A stretch of DNA of 64,000 bases from Seiridium cupressi. Lineage: Eukaryota; Ascomycota; Sordariomycetes; Amphisphaeriales; Sporocadaceae. The notes beneath the pieces are model-generated. The model ran no database searches and was not told where the DNA came from. It saw only the letters and a program-made list of their open reading frames with translations. This document shows, one piece after another, positions 23,621 through 35,900 of this stretch (position 1 is its first letter; each line of letters opens with the position of its first letter). The stretch is taken from assembly GCA_036674765.1 (NCBI GenBank), contig JARVKI010000080.1:62001-126000 (forward strand), given 5' to 3'. The translations under genes and the position numbers were made by a program.

Positions 23621-25553
23621 TTAGTTGTTCAGCCCAGAATATCGGCGTTCCAGTCGATCTAAAAAATGCGAATGCCTGATACCGTTAGGTCGTGCTATCG
23701 CAAATAGGTTGATCGCCTCCTGGACGTTCATTTCGCACTTCTCCACAAGGTAACAAACGATGAAATACCCGGTCCGGTTGAAGCCGTAATGACAATGTAC
23801 GCCGATGGCATATTCCTGCCAGCCCTGCTCCTGGGCTCTGGCCCGCTGGTCTTCTCTTACTTGGTCGACCTGAGATAATCAGTCATGGTCTATTACTTTA
23901 GGCCGCAGAACTTACCAACGCGACGAATGTAGCAACTTCCTCGTCAGTCGGGGGAATTTTAGACACAGTGGGGAACTTGTGGTATTTGATGCCCTCCCGT
24001 TCCAAGCCTCGAGGATCATAGGCAGGGTTGTCTTTGCTGATATCGATAATATCCTTGACGATGCCGCCCCATTTCTCCGAGAACTTGCTAGGTGAATGCT
24101 CCTCATCGACTTCACGCAGTGTTTTCATGGCGCGAAATATGCCATGTATAGAAGCAGAAACGGGCTGAATTGCTTGCCACTTCTTAAGGTTTTTCAACTC
24201 CCACTTTCCTAAGCGATTGAGGTGTTGAAGTTGCCACCCAAAGTCAAGTCGACCAGATATGTGTTCTGCCATGAAATCAGAGATCAGACTGGATAAGGTG
24301 CGAACTGATTTCGGGTTGTAGAGAACAGCATGGGTCGCCGGAGCCGGCATTATCCTTGTCTTTATAAATTTTTTGGGGTGTAATGGCTGGGGAGGAATCG
24401 CGCCGGGAGACTCGCCAGCATCTCGTGGGGTCGTCGCCTCCTCAAAGCTTTCTTCCACATTCGCTGACAGCTGCCTACGCTCGAAATCTTTGGCGGTAAT
24501 GTCGTTGATTGACTCAGGGAGGTGATCACCAAGCTTGGTTGTCGTGACTACTGGTGCTGCAGATTCACCAATTGTGCCGCTAGATCCTGACTCGTTGGTT
24601 ATGATCGACTCTCTCTTAGATTCAAGTAGTCTTGCAATCCTATCGACATCTCGAGGGGATACGACAGTGTCCTTCTCAGCGCCGATAAGGAAGACTGGCA
24701 CATCCAGCCCTGCCCAGGTCGGCTGACCAAATAGGCCGGCGGAAGGTTCATCGCCAACGTAGCTTGGAAGACTACCCCAAGCCATCCGTCGAAATACAGG
24801 CGTTCGGCTCTGTTTGTTGAATCGGTCTTGCAGTTCTCTGCATACAGCGTCTGCCTCGGGACCGACGAAGCGACTGACGCTAGCGCTTTCCGGACCACCC
24901 CTCTGATCCCATCGTCTAAACAAATCGAATAGCCACGTGGGGATCCAAAGAAGCCTTCGGAATGTAGCGGTTGTCGCTTTCGATGGAGGTCCCGCAACCG
25001 GGCATATGGCTATAATTCCCAAGACATGGGAAGAGAGGCTCGTAACGTGAGGACCCTCCTTGTTGGCTAGCCTGGCAGCGATGACAGTGCCCATACTATG
25101 GCCAATGAGGACAACACCTTGGTTGTGCTCTTTGTCGCGGTAGTCATCAATGATTGTCTCGAGCAGCTCAACTAAGACATCTGTCGTGTACGCCGCCCAG
25201 TCCTGGGGAACGAAAGCAGAGCGACCACATCCTGGAAGGTCAACGGCTAAGCAAGAGGCGTTATTCGTGAGACTTGTCAGCAGGGGATGAAACTGGGCAA
25301 CTGAACCACCCAGTCCATGAATGAAGACAAGCAGTGGTAGCGCAGCGGGGTGCTGGGGGAACTCTTCAATCTTCGGCCGTTGGCGGAAAAACACGCGGAC
25401 CTGAGGGTAGGTAAATCCCTTTACTGTGTAAGACTTCAACGCGGAATTGTCCTTGAGAAGAGCTGGATCTGTAGCCTCGGCATCTATATTTGAAGAGTCA
25501 GCAAGCGATGCAATTTCGAGGCAAAGGCATGGCCAAGCAGGACGACGAACCAT
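23621..25553 (-). CDS. Alpha/beta-hydrolase fused to a dual-specificity-type phosphatase
   Basis: Two exons (25553-23916 and 23869-23621, intron 46 nt) encode 628 residues. Residues about 70-420 are an alpha/beta-hydrolase: oxyanion motif FIHGLGGS (about 78), nucleophile elbow GHSMGT (Ser153), a likely acid in GAEKDTVV (about 300) and a likely His in APATHAVLYNP (about 405). Residues about 440-628 are a cysteine phosphatase like mRNA-capping-type triphosphatases and dual-specificity phosphatases: VKDIIDISKDNPAYDP, IKYHKFPTVSKIPPT, then the P-loop HCHYGFNRTG with Cys572 and Arg578, and an RPNGIRHSHFLDRL tail. Both catalytic sets look complete. Which substrates the two domains share is unknown; a lipid or RNA phosphate is possible. 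In-frame codons continue upstream of 25553 without a Met, so a further 5' exon is possible. Confidence 0.88.
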
Positions 25554-27127
25554 GAGCCAGCGGCGGCTGAGCCATGCGGAACAGTCGCAAATGATGTCTT
25601 TGAGCCATATTAGCGATGTGTGAATGAATAATAATGAGATTTGACAATTATGATCCTAAGGCACTTGTGATCGTCGGGTACGTCGGTTCTCTTACTTCGA
25701 CTTGTGGGCGCGTATTTGATGAGCCCTTTGGACGATACGTCAATGCGGCAAGGCGTAAGATAGCACAGCGACGTGAGATAAGCAAGGCGAGCCGCGACGA
25801 GGCAAGCTCGATTGGCAGCAAGCACCAGGAACAGTACAAACGACCCAAGGTTGAAAGTCTCTTCAACACCAGCCTACCAAGGTCTGGTTGGGATTTCTCG
25901 ACTCCTACACCTGCCGCTCGGCCTCCGGAGAGGCAGGGAGTTGAGTCACTCTCAGCCGGAATTTCGCCGCTCTGGGAATGCAGTCGGTGGGCAATTGGAG
26001 GACATGAAGCACAGTGCTGTCCTGCAGAAGCGACACATGAAAGGAGGCGATGGGATATCCGAGAGTTGGCGATATAGCGATGAGAAATCGGTGAGCCGAT
26101 ACCCGAAAGAAGCAGATGCCGCAACTCTAACGGTATTTCATGAAATCGATGCCATAGCTCCTGCCGGCCAACGAATCGTCATGGCAGCCCAACGTGCGAA
26201 AATGTGGCACCTTAAAAAGGCTGTGATTGGGCTACGGGAGTCGCTGGCCAATCAATGGCTGGGCCGAGTCGTTCCTGGGGGCTATGAGGCTGTTCCCCAT
26301 TATCCTATGCCCCGCCAATTTCCGCCGTTTCGAGTCCAAGACAGCAGCGATGAGAAGATATCAGCATTTTCATTGCAATTAAAAAACAGTCTGTGGCGTA
26401 GCGAGAGAATATGTCAATATACCCGATGCCACTAGAGAAGCGCCAAGGATCTCCAGCATGAGGTTCTGACAGATTGCAGCATGGCCGAAACATCAAACCT
26501 TCTTTCAATGAAGGTTCGTTCACCTTCTCTGAAAGACCGTTACTATGCGCTGGCAATGTCGTACAACAGACATGCCAGATTTCAGTAACCTGCCGTTCCG
26601 GACATGCCAAGCGGATGATGGTAATCGGCCAAAGCAAGCAACGAGTAGCTCCATCCCATCCGAGCGAAGAAGGCCTATTGGAGAGAAGGGACGATGCATG
26701 TGGTCGAGCAATGGCCACTCTAGATTGTCAGTGCACTCGGTTCTCGAGTCATTTACGCTGAGGATGAGCCGGAACCTCAAATTAATACTAAGAAAAATAA
26801 TTGCCGAAGTTCATGGTGCTCAAAATCCAGGAGAGCGATATACAGGAATATGAATGACTAAGATAAAGTGCGAAACTCGAGAAGTCATTCGCAGTTCCTT
26901 TTGACTTCGTCCTTCAGCTGCGCTCGGCTGTATCTAGCTCTCGGTGACCAACATGGGTGAGTCTAGTGCAATCGGCTTCTCGAGCTCCAAAAACCCCGAC
27001 ACTTTTTTTTGTATGACGTTCGAAGCGACACCATCATGCTGCTGGTATAGAACCAGTTCCAATCCCATTGCACTCTATAAATGCCAACGTGAGCTCAAAG
27101 GTGATCATTTATAATCACTAATTTACC
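25554..27127. other. Intergenic, unassigned open frames
   Basis: Overlapping frames on both strands (for example 25812-26435 +, 207 codons, and 25634-26077 +, 147 codons) show no recognisable domain. I cannot decide whether they are remnants of a gene or chance. The right end holds the promoter of the NDUFAF3-like gene. Confidence 0.35.
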
Positions 27128-27889
27128 ATGGCATCTCCACTGCGAATATGCCGGGCTTCCGGCGCATCGAGCTCTGTCTTACTACAAGCAGCGAACAGCA
27201 CGCGCATGGCAAACATTTCGACGATAGCACGAAATTCACAGCCGGAATCACAACGACAAACCCGAAACCCACGCTCTCGAACATCGTTAGCATCATTCCA
27301 CACAACGCCGCCGACTCTCGCCTCACGCGCTCAGCAACCTGGCGGCAACCCAGCCGCGACAAGTCTTGGACTTCTCGATGTCCTCGGTAACATACCTGCG
27401 CCCTCGACGTCAGTCGACATTTGCATGTCCTCAGGATTCCAGCTTAACAGCAGCGCACGGGTGACGGACGGCTCAGGAATTATTCTCGTTGGTGGCGAGG
27501 CCTTCCGGTGGAGACCGTGGGAGTTTTCGTCCTCTTCTACGACTGGTACCACACAACCAAAGCCGAATTGGCGGCTCCAGAACAAGAAAGGCCAGTACGA
27601 TATCCCGCCGCAAAGCCTGAGTTTACTCGCCCACCTCTGGCCACGACCCGATCTCCTGATTTTAGGGTTGGGACCCGAGAACCGACCGTTGAGTCCCGAG
27701 TTGAGAAAAGCGATCAGTGCTCTGGGTATGCGTGTCGAAGTGCTTGATACACGCAACGCTGCGGCACAATTCAACCTGTTGGCGACGGAACGTGGCGTGG
27801 ATGACATTGCGGCTGCGTTGATACCGATCGGATGGGTAGAGGGCAAAGGTGCTGGAGATGAAGACGATGGCACACTCACGCACGAGTGA
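27128..27889 (+). CDS. NDUFAF3-like (DUF498/Mth938 fold) complex I assembly factor
   Basis: An intronless 253-residue protein. The first 70 residues are rich in Arg, Ser and Gln with no acidic cluster and include SFHTTPPTLASRAQQ, a typical mitochondrial presequence. The conserved domain starts near residue 98: FQLNSSARVTDGSGIILVGG, then EAFRWRPW, LLILGLGPENRPLSPEL, GMRVEVLDTRNAAAQFNLL and a closing ALIPIGW. These are the core motifs of the NDUFAF3 family, which helps assemble the Q-module of respiratory complex I in the mitochondrial matrix. It has no obvious functional link to its neighbours and looks intact. The first ATG is taken because the presequence follows directly. Confidence 0.88.
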   Translation: MASPLRICRASGASSSVLLQAANSTRMANISTIARNSQPESQRQTRNPRSRTSLASFHTTPPTLASRAQQPGGNPAATSLGLLDVLGNIPAPSTSVDICMSSGFQLNSSARVTDGSGIILVGGEAFRWRPWEFSSSSTTGTTQPKPNWRLQNKKGQYDIPPQSLSLLAHLWPRPDLLILGLGPENRPLSPELRKAISALGMRVEVLDTRNAAAQFNLLATERGVDDIAAALIPIGWVEGKGAGDEDDGTLTHE

Positions 27890-28539
27890 GGGGTTTCACA
27901 TACACAGATTTCTCGCCAGAGGACATAGGTTAGACACGATGGATGTATTATTTTCATGTATCATCAGAGCAAAGACAAAGTCACTACACCACCTGAAAAG
28001 CAGCTGGAGATTCCTTGCTGGGTGGGTATGGGCGAAACATGACGAAAACACTGTTGGCAAGCAACTTAGATAGGCATACACGGTGCCTTCCCAGATCATG
28101 GTAGGTAAATCCGCGGGTACCAACGGTTGTATAAACTTGAACTGCGTTCCCAAATCAAAAATTGCTCATAACGAAACATCACGATAAAGTCATGTTGAGA
28201 TGTAATTGGGAATCAAATACTCTGAAGCAGGCCATTCAACACCATGCTAGGTTTTGAAGTCTAGACATGCACTTTGGAATGGCTGAGCATTAGAGACCAA
28301 GACCAAAGACCTCAAGGGGTGATACACATGCGCTGCTGGGAACATATGGTGATGATGTCGATTATACCATTCGATCATCTAGACACCCGAAGACGCCCTA
28401 GAAACAGTCGAAGCACTCTTCATGATGGTGCAAGCCCTTTACACGTGCGACCGTCCTGTCCCCCAGATGAACACCTAAAACAATGTAGACGGATGAAACC
28501 ATTCCACCATGTCAATCCCTTTTATCATCAAGTGTCCAT
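27890..28539. other. Intergenic between convergent NDUFAF3-like and RPL34 genes
   Basis: Holds the 3' UTRs of two convergent genes. Nothing else recognised. Confidence 0.45.
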
Positions 28540-29324
28540 TTATTTCTTCTTGCTGGCGCCCTCCTGCTCCTTGAGGACCTTCTTGACGATCTTCTGCTCC
28601 TCGATCAAGAAAGCACGGACAATGCGGTCACGCACGCAGTTGCCGCACCTCGAGCCACCATACGCACGCTGGACAGTTTTCTTGGGGTGCGAGATCTGAG
28701 CGTACTCGCGGGGTCGAAGAGCAGGGACCTATCAAACTGGATTAGTATGGATTGTAGAGATCGATTTTGATCGATTTATGCGAGGCCATCCACGAGCAAG
28801 TGGGCGATTGGGACGACGCAGTCTGCGTTACGGGTCGGTACAAGCCAAATCGGCATGTTGAGAGTGCGATCGACCAGAAGTATCCCACAGATTCCCAAGC
28901 ATGTCGAAAGTCTTGTACCCGTACGACAGTCCAGCCCATCAGATTGAGCCTTGCGAGTATCCGTGGGCCACGGCAGCGTAGATTTTCAACCCTCCAATAT
29001 TTATCGGTCGTGTCGTGCTCGGTCGTGGATTCCATCGATTGGGGGAGAGAACTTACGCCAGGGAGCTTGGTACCGCAGTCACCGCACTTGGGAGCAGTGC
29101 CGCGCTTCTTGAGGTGCAGAGCTCGCAGCTCACCACCGGGGGTTCGGACCACCCTATAACACTTGGTGTCAGCAATTCCTTTTTCTAGTATTCTTGGCGA
29201 GAGCTTTACTTTGTCAGGTTCGAGGTCGTGTTGTAACTAGATATAATCAGCCATTAATCCAATTAAAGACGAATGATCAAACACACGGGTTGCGGCGGCG
29301 GTAGGTGATTCTGTTGTTAGGCAT
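28540..29324 (-). CDS. rpl34: 60S ribosomal protein L34 (eL34)
   Basis: Four exons (29324-29287, 29236-29210, 29153-29057, 28728-28540) sum to 351 nt, 116 residues, the normal eL34 length. The protein starts with TYRRRNPYNT, continues [20 protein letters not shown] with the zinc-type pair [12 protein letters not shown], and ends [20 protein letters not shown] plus a lysine-rich tail [14 protein letters not shown]. It is a structural protein of the large ribosomal subunit, cytosolic and nucleolar. The first two introns are about 50-56 nt, but the third (28729-29056) is 328 nt and contains a long hairpin (see separate entry). Divergent from PRP8 with a 659-bp shared upstream region. Confidence 0.95.
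28829..28923 (-). other. Long hairpin inside the third RPL34 intron, possible intronic ncRNA
   Basis: On the transcribed strand, TACGGGTACAAG (28923-28912) can pair with CTTGTA-CCGA-CCCGTA (28844-28829): twelve base pairs with one four-base asymmetric bulge, closing an inner region of about 67 nt. The host intron is about six times longer than its sisters. Ribosomal-protein introns are common hosts of snoRNAs, but I found no clear C/D box pair and no convincing H/ACA ending, so the class is open. Confidence 0.3.
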
Positions 29325-29356
29325 TTTGGCGGTATTGTCTGGCGTGAGACGGTTGT

Positions 29357-29487
29357 CGAGAAGTCTTCGGCGTTTGATGGATAGATCTCAAAGTCTGTTC
29401 TCGAAAGTCTTCGGCGTTGGGCGGATGGATCTCGAGGTCTGTTGTCGAGAAGGCCGGCGTTGGGTGGATAGATCACGAAGTCCTCGT
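29357..29487 (+). repeat. Three degenerate tandem copies of a 42-45-bp unit
   Basis: Copies at 29357-29401, 29402-29445 and 29446-29487 share the pattern cgagaag(tctt)cggcgttggg, then ggatagatctcgaagtct. They diverge by substitutions and small gaps. They lie 33 bp upstream of the RPL34 start, so may fall in its leader or core promoter. Confidence 0.75.
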
Positions 29488-29674
29488 CAACCTGAATTTT
29501 GGCTCAGTGTGGGAATTAAGAAAAGTGAACGGCAAAAAAAGTTCGACCAATCAAAAAGAAGACCGCCTTGTGCCTTCCTGGAGGGGCTAAGTCTCCATAG
29601 TTTTCACCTGAATAAGCCCCAAGCCGACATCAGCCACATTTCAGAGCTTGGACCAGAATAGAGGCTGAGAAGGT

Positions 29675-29680
29675 CACGTG
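29675..29680. promoter_or_regulatory. CACGTG E-box (bHLH site) upstream of PRP8
   Basis: The sequence ggtCACGTGc is a perfect CACGTG core, a Cbf1/USF-type bHLH binding site, about 300 bp before the PRP8 ATG and 350 bp before the RPL34 ATG. One such hexamer can occur by chance every few kb, so function is only suggested by position. Confidence 0.35.
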
Positions 29681-29983
29681 CAGCTAAAGCTAGCCTCAAA
29701 CTTCCATTGACTGCATCGCGACTCTAGAACTTTTTTCGAGTCGTGGGAGGCGACGACACTATCATCCACCTCAACGCAGCGTCCGCAAAGGCCATCGGCA
29801 TCAACCTTTTGCGTGGCCTCACCTTCCAACAACAACTTTTCTCATTTCAGGTCCTTTTAGATACTAAAAAGGCACCTGATCTAGGACTGCGCTTGCATTT
29901 AAAGAGGTCCATCGCGACCGGCTCGCGGCGCGAAAGCGACTAGTCAACCATCGCCACGCATTTTCAGTCGCATAGTTGAGATC

Positions 29984-32900
29984 ATGTCCAACTTTCAGCC
30001 TCCTCCTCCGCCGCCTCCAGGTTGGGGACCTCCACCACCACCTCCGCCGCCTCCAGGTCCTCCTTCCGACTTTCTCCCTCCCCCTCCTGGAGCTCCAGCG
30101 CCTCCCCCGCCAGGCTACCGACCACCTACCGATCCGCAAATCGCAAAGTTCGCCCAGAAGAAGAAGGAATGGCTTCGTATGCAAAGGAATCGCTTTGGCG
30201 AAAAGCGCAAGGGCGGCTTTGTGGAAACGCAGAAGGCTGACATGCCGCCGGAGCATCTGCGCAAGATCGTCAAGGATATTGGAGATGTCTCGCAGAAGAA
30301 GTACACGAGCGACAAACGAAGTTATCTCGGTGCCTTGAAGTTCATGCCCCACGCTGTCATGAAGCTTCTGGAGAATATGCCCATGCCCTGGGAGTCTGCT
30401 CGTGAGGTCAAGGTGCTGTACCACGTCAACGGCTGCTTGACGCTGGTGAACGAGATACCCCGAGTCATCGAGCCAGTGTTTCATGCACAATGGGCAACAA
30501 TGTGGTTAACGATGCGGAAGGAGAAGAGTGATCGTCGGCTGTTCAAGCGCATGAGATTTCCGCCATTCGATGATGAGGAACCGCCACTGTCCTGGTCCGA
30601 GAACATAGAAGATGTGGAGCCGCTTGAACCCATTCAAATGGAGCTGGACGAGGATGAAGATGCAGCAGTCTACGAGTGGTTCTATGACCACAGGCCGTTG
30701 CTAGACACATCCCACGTCAACGGTCCGAGCTATAAGACGTGGAACCTGAATCTGCAGCAAATGGCAGTATTGCATCGTCTAAGTCGGCCACTGATGAGCG
30801 AGAACTGCGACCCAAATTACTTGTTCTTGTTCGAGATGAAGAGTTTCCTCACTGCAAAGGCTCTGAACGTTGCTCTCCCAGGTGGTCCGAGATTCGAACC
30901 TCTGTACAAGGACATTGATCCTAATGACGAAGACTTCGGCGAATTCAATGCCATTGACAGAATCATTTTCCGAAACCCCATCCGAACAGAATCGCGGGTG
31001 GCGTACCCTTTCCTCTACAACTCGCTCCCTCGCAGTGTGCATTTCAACTGGTACTCGCACCCCCAGGTTGTATACATAAAGACCGAAGACCCTACTTTCC
31101 CTGCATTCTTCTTTGACACCTCCATTAACCCTATTTCGTCCCGGTCTGTCGCGCCGAAGAACATCACCATCAGCCATGAGGATGAGTTATTTGGAGCCGG
31201 CAACAACGAAGAACCTGAGGATGACTCGTTTGAGCTACCTGCTGGTGTTGAGCCGTTCTTGGCTGAGGAAGAGCTCTACAACGAAGACACATCCGCAGCG
31301 ATTGGTCTTTGGTGGGCTCCCTTCCCCTTTGACCGGCGATCGGGTCGCATGGTTCGTGCTCAAGATGTGCCTCTTGTAAAGCAGTATTACCTGGAACATT
31401 GCCCATCTAAACTGCCTGTCAAAGTCCGGGTGTCGTACCAGAAGCTCCTCAAAACATACGTGTTGAATGAGTTGCACAAGAAGAAGCCGAAAGCTGTGAA
31501 CAAGCAGAATCTACTCAAGAGCTTAAAGCAGACGAAGTTCTTCCAGCAGACCACTATTGATTGGGTTGAAGCAGGTCTTCAGGTTTGCCGGCAAGGTTTC
31601 AACATGCTCAATCTCCTGATCCACCGGAAGAACCTGACATACCTTCATCTTGACTACAACTTCAACTTGAAGCCAGTCAAGACCCTGACAACCAAAGAAC
31701 GAAAGAAGTCGCGATTTGGCAACGCATTCCATTTGATGCGTGAAATCTTGCGTCTCACCAAGCTCATCGTCGATGCCCAGGTACAGTACCGTCTTGGCAA
31801 CATTGATGCTTTCCAATTGGCTGATGGAATCCTGTACGCCTTCAACCACGTTGGCCAACTGACTGGTATGTACCGGTACAAGTACAAGCTGATGCACCAG
31901 ATTCGGTCCTGCAAAGACCTGAAGCATCTCATCTACTACCGCTTTAACAGCGGTCCAGTTGGCAAGGGACCAGGCTGTGGTTTCTGGGCGCCCGCCTGGA
32001 GAGTTTGGCTGTTCTTCATGCGAGGTATCATACCTTTACTGGAGAGATGGCTCGGAAACTTGCTATCTCGCCAGTTCGAGGGTCGACACAGCAAGGGAGT
32101 GGCCAAGACAGTGACAAAGCAGCGTGTTGAGTCTCATTTCGACCTCGAGCTGCGTGCTTCAGTCATGGCAGACTTGATGGACATGATGCCTGAAGGCATC
32201 AAACAGAACAAGGTCAACACCATCTTGCAACATCTTTCAGAAGCCTGGAGATGCTGGAAGAGCAACATTCCCTGGAAGGTGCCTGGCTTGCCCGCGCCGA
32301 TCGAAAACATCATTCTTCGATATGTCAAGTCAAAGGCCGATTGGTGGGTTTCGGTCGCCCACTACAATCGCGAGAGAATTCGGAGAGGTGCCACTGTCGA
32401 CAAGACGGTGGCAAAGAAGAATGTTGGCCGTCTGACCCGACTGTGGCTGAAAGCTGAGCAAGAACGCCAGCATAATTACCTGAAAGATGGTCCTTATGTC
32501 TCATCCGAGGAGGCTGTTGCCATCTACACAACCACCGTCCACTGGCTCGAGTCTCGAAAGTTCACGCCTATTCCGTTCCCCAGTGTTTCGTATAAACACG
32601 ATACAAAGATATTGATTCTTGCCCTAGAGAGGTTGCGCGAAGCGTACTCTGTCAAGGGTCGACTCAACCAGAACCAGCGCGAGGAACTCGCCTTGATTGA
32701 GCAGGCATACGACAGCCCGGGTACAACGTTGGAACGCATCAAGCGCTTCCTTCTCACCCAGCGTGCTTTCAAGGAGGTGCAGATTGACATGAATGACAAC
32801 TACAACACCATCAACCCCGTCTACGATATCGAGCCAATTGAGAAGATCAGTGACGCATATCTTGACCAGTATCTGTGGTATCAAGCCGACCAACGACATC

Positions 32901-35900
32901 TTTTCCCGGCGTGGATCAAGCCGTCAGATTCTGAAGTACCACCTTTGTTGACATACAAGTGGGCACAAGGTATCAACAATCTCGACAGAGTTTGGGAGAC
33001 GGCGGACGGTGAATGCAACGTTATGATCGAGACCGAGCTTTCCAAGGTTTATGAGAAGATTGACCTGACTCTGCTCAACCGTCTTCTCAGGCTAATCATG
33101 GATCACAACCTTGCTGATTACATTAGCGCCAAGAACAATGTTCAGCTGACGTACAAGGACATGAACCATGTCAACGGCTACGGTATGATCCGTGGTCTTC
33201 AATTTTCTGGCTTCGTTTTCCAGTACTATGGTCTCGTCCTGGATCTTCTGCTCCTGGGTCTGAACAGAGCCAGTGAGATTGCCGGTCCGCCCAACAGCCC
33301 CAATGACTTCCTACAATTCCGAGATCGCGAAACCGAAAGCAAGCACCCAATCCGCCTGTACACTCGCTACATCGACAGGATCTGGGTATTCCTAAGGTTC
33401 ACCGCGGAGGAGTCGAGAGATCTCATCCAAAGGTTCCTGACCGAGCAACCGGATCCCAATTTTGAGAATGTCATTGGCTACAAGAGCAAGAAGTGCTGGC
33501 CGCGAGACTCTCGCATGCGCTTGATGAGACACGACGTCAATCTTGGTCGGGCTGTGTTCTGGGACTTGAAGAACCGACTGCCTCGATCTGTCACTACTAT
33601 AGAATGGGACGACACGTTCGCTAGTGTCTATAGTAGAGACAACCCAAACCTCCTGTTCTCCATGTGCGGATTCGAGGTCCGCATTCTGCCCAAGATCAGG
33701 AATCAGAATGATGAGTTCCCTATCAAGGACAGCGTTTGGTCATTGGTAGACAATACGACCAAGGAGCGGACAGCCCATGCCTTCCTCCAAGTGACAGAAG
33801 AGGATATTCAGAAATTCAACAACCGCATTCGACAAATCCTCATGTCATCAGGTTCTACCACCTTCACCAAGATTGCCAACAAATGGAATACTGCCCTGAT
33901 CGCACTTTTCACATACTATCGTGAGGCGGCCGTGTCAACGGTGAATCTTCTCGATACAATCGTCAAGTGTGAGACAAAGATTCAGACCAGAGTGAAGATC
34001 GGTCTCAACTCGAAGATGCCCTCGCGGTTCCCGCCAGCGGTCTTCTACACACCTAAGGAGCTTGGTGGTCTCGGTATGATCTCTGGTTCGCATATCTTGA
34101 TACCAGCCAGCGACAAGCGATGGTCTAAGCAGACTGATGTTGGCGTCACGCACTACCGCGCCGGCATGACGCATGACGAAGAGACACTGATTCCCAACAT
34201 TTTCCGATACATCATTCCATGGGAGGCAGAATTCATTGACTCGCAACGCGTCTGGACTGAGTACTCCCAAAAGCGACTGGAGGCGAACAATCAGAACCGC
34301 CGTCTAACACTGGAGGATCTTGAAGACAGCTGGGACCGCGGCCTGCCTCGTATCAACACCTTGTTCCAGAAAGACCGAAGCACACTTAGCTTCGACAAAG
34401 GTTTCCGTGTCCGAAGCGAGTTCAAGATTTACCAATTGATGAAGAGCAACCCATTTTGGTGGACAAGTCAGCGACACGACGGAAAGCTGTGGAATCTCAA
34501 TGCATACCGAACTGATGTCATCCAGGCCCTTGGTGGTGTAGAGACCATTTTGGAGCACACACTGTTCAAAGCGACAGGCTTTCCGTCCTGGGAAGGTCTC
34601 TTCTGGGAGAAAGCGAGCGGCTTCGAAGAGTCGATGAAGTTCAAAAAGCTTACCAATGCCCAGAGGTCCGGTCTGAACCAAATTCCAAACCGTCGTTTCA
34701 CTCTCTGGTGGTCACCCACAATCAACCGAGCCAACGTCTACGTTGGTTTCCAGGTCCAGCTGGATCTGACTGGTATCTTCTTGCACGGCAAGATTCCAAC
34801 TCTAAAGATCTCCCTCATTCAGATCTTCCGTGCCCATCTTTGGCAGAAGATCCATGAAAGCGTCGTGATGGACTTGTGCCAAGTATTCGATCAGGAACTT
34901 GAGTCCCTGGGCATTGAGACCGTGCAGAAGGAGACGATTCATCCTCGAAAGTCCTACAAGATGAACAGCTCTTGCGCCGACATCTTGCTTTTTGCAAGTA
35001 ACAAATGGAACGTCACGAGACCTTCGCTTCTTTACGACACCAAGGACGTTATCGAGCCCACTACCACGAACAAGTTTTGGGTGGATGTGCAGTTGCGCTA
35101 TGGTGATTACGATTCCCACGATATCGAGCGATACACTCGCGCCAAGTATCTCGACTACACGAATGACAGCATGAGTATCTACCCATCACCGACCGGTCTG
35201 ATGATTGGTGTTGACCTGGCATACAACCTGTATTCTGCGTATGGTCAATATTTCCCAGGTCTCAAGGTGCTAGTGCAGCAAGCCATGGCCAAGATCATGA
35301 AGGCCAACCCTGCTCTGTATGTGCTGCGTGAGCGTATTCGAAAAGGTCTGCAGCTGTACGCATCTGAGAGTAACCAAGAGTTCTTGAACTCCCAGAATTA
35401 CTCAGAGCTCTTCAGCAACCAGACAAAGCTCTTCATCGACGATACGAATGTATACCGTGTCACCATCCATAAGACCTTCGAAGGCAACTTGACGACCAAG
35501 CCCATCAATGGTGCTATCTTCATCTTCAACCCCAGAACGGGTCAGCTGTTCCTGAAGATCATCCACACCAGTGTTTGGGCTGGCCAGAAGCGTCTCGGTC
35601 AATTGGCCAAATGGAAGACCGCCGAAGAAGTCGCGGCCCTTATTCGGTCTCTGCCGGTGGAGGAGCAGCCGAAGGAGCTCATCGTTACGCGAAAGGGTCT
35701 TTTGGACCCTCTCGAAGTGCATCTGCTCGACTTCCCAAATATTTCTATCCGTGCCTCTGAATTGCAACTTCCCTTCCAGGCAGCAATGAAGGTAGAGAAG
35801 CTAGGAGACATGATTCTGCGAGCCACCGAGCCCCAGATGGTGCTTTTCAATCTTTATGACGAGTGGCTTAAGAGCATTTCTTCCTACACTGCCTTCTCAC

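Larger units (their letters stand above)
29325..29983. promoter_or_regulatory. Shared divergent promoter region of RPL34 and PRP8
   Basis: 659 bp separate the two start codons. It contains three degenerate tandem copies near the RPL34 side and a CACGTG palindrome nearer PRP8 (separate entries). Transcription start sites cannot be placed from sequence. Confidence 0.6.

Noticed and set aside
25634..26435. Possible gene in overlapping plus-strand frames
   Set aside because: Two frames and an equally long minus-strand frame compete; no domain and no convincing intron joins them.
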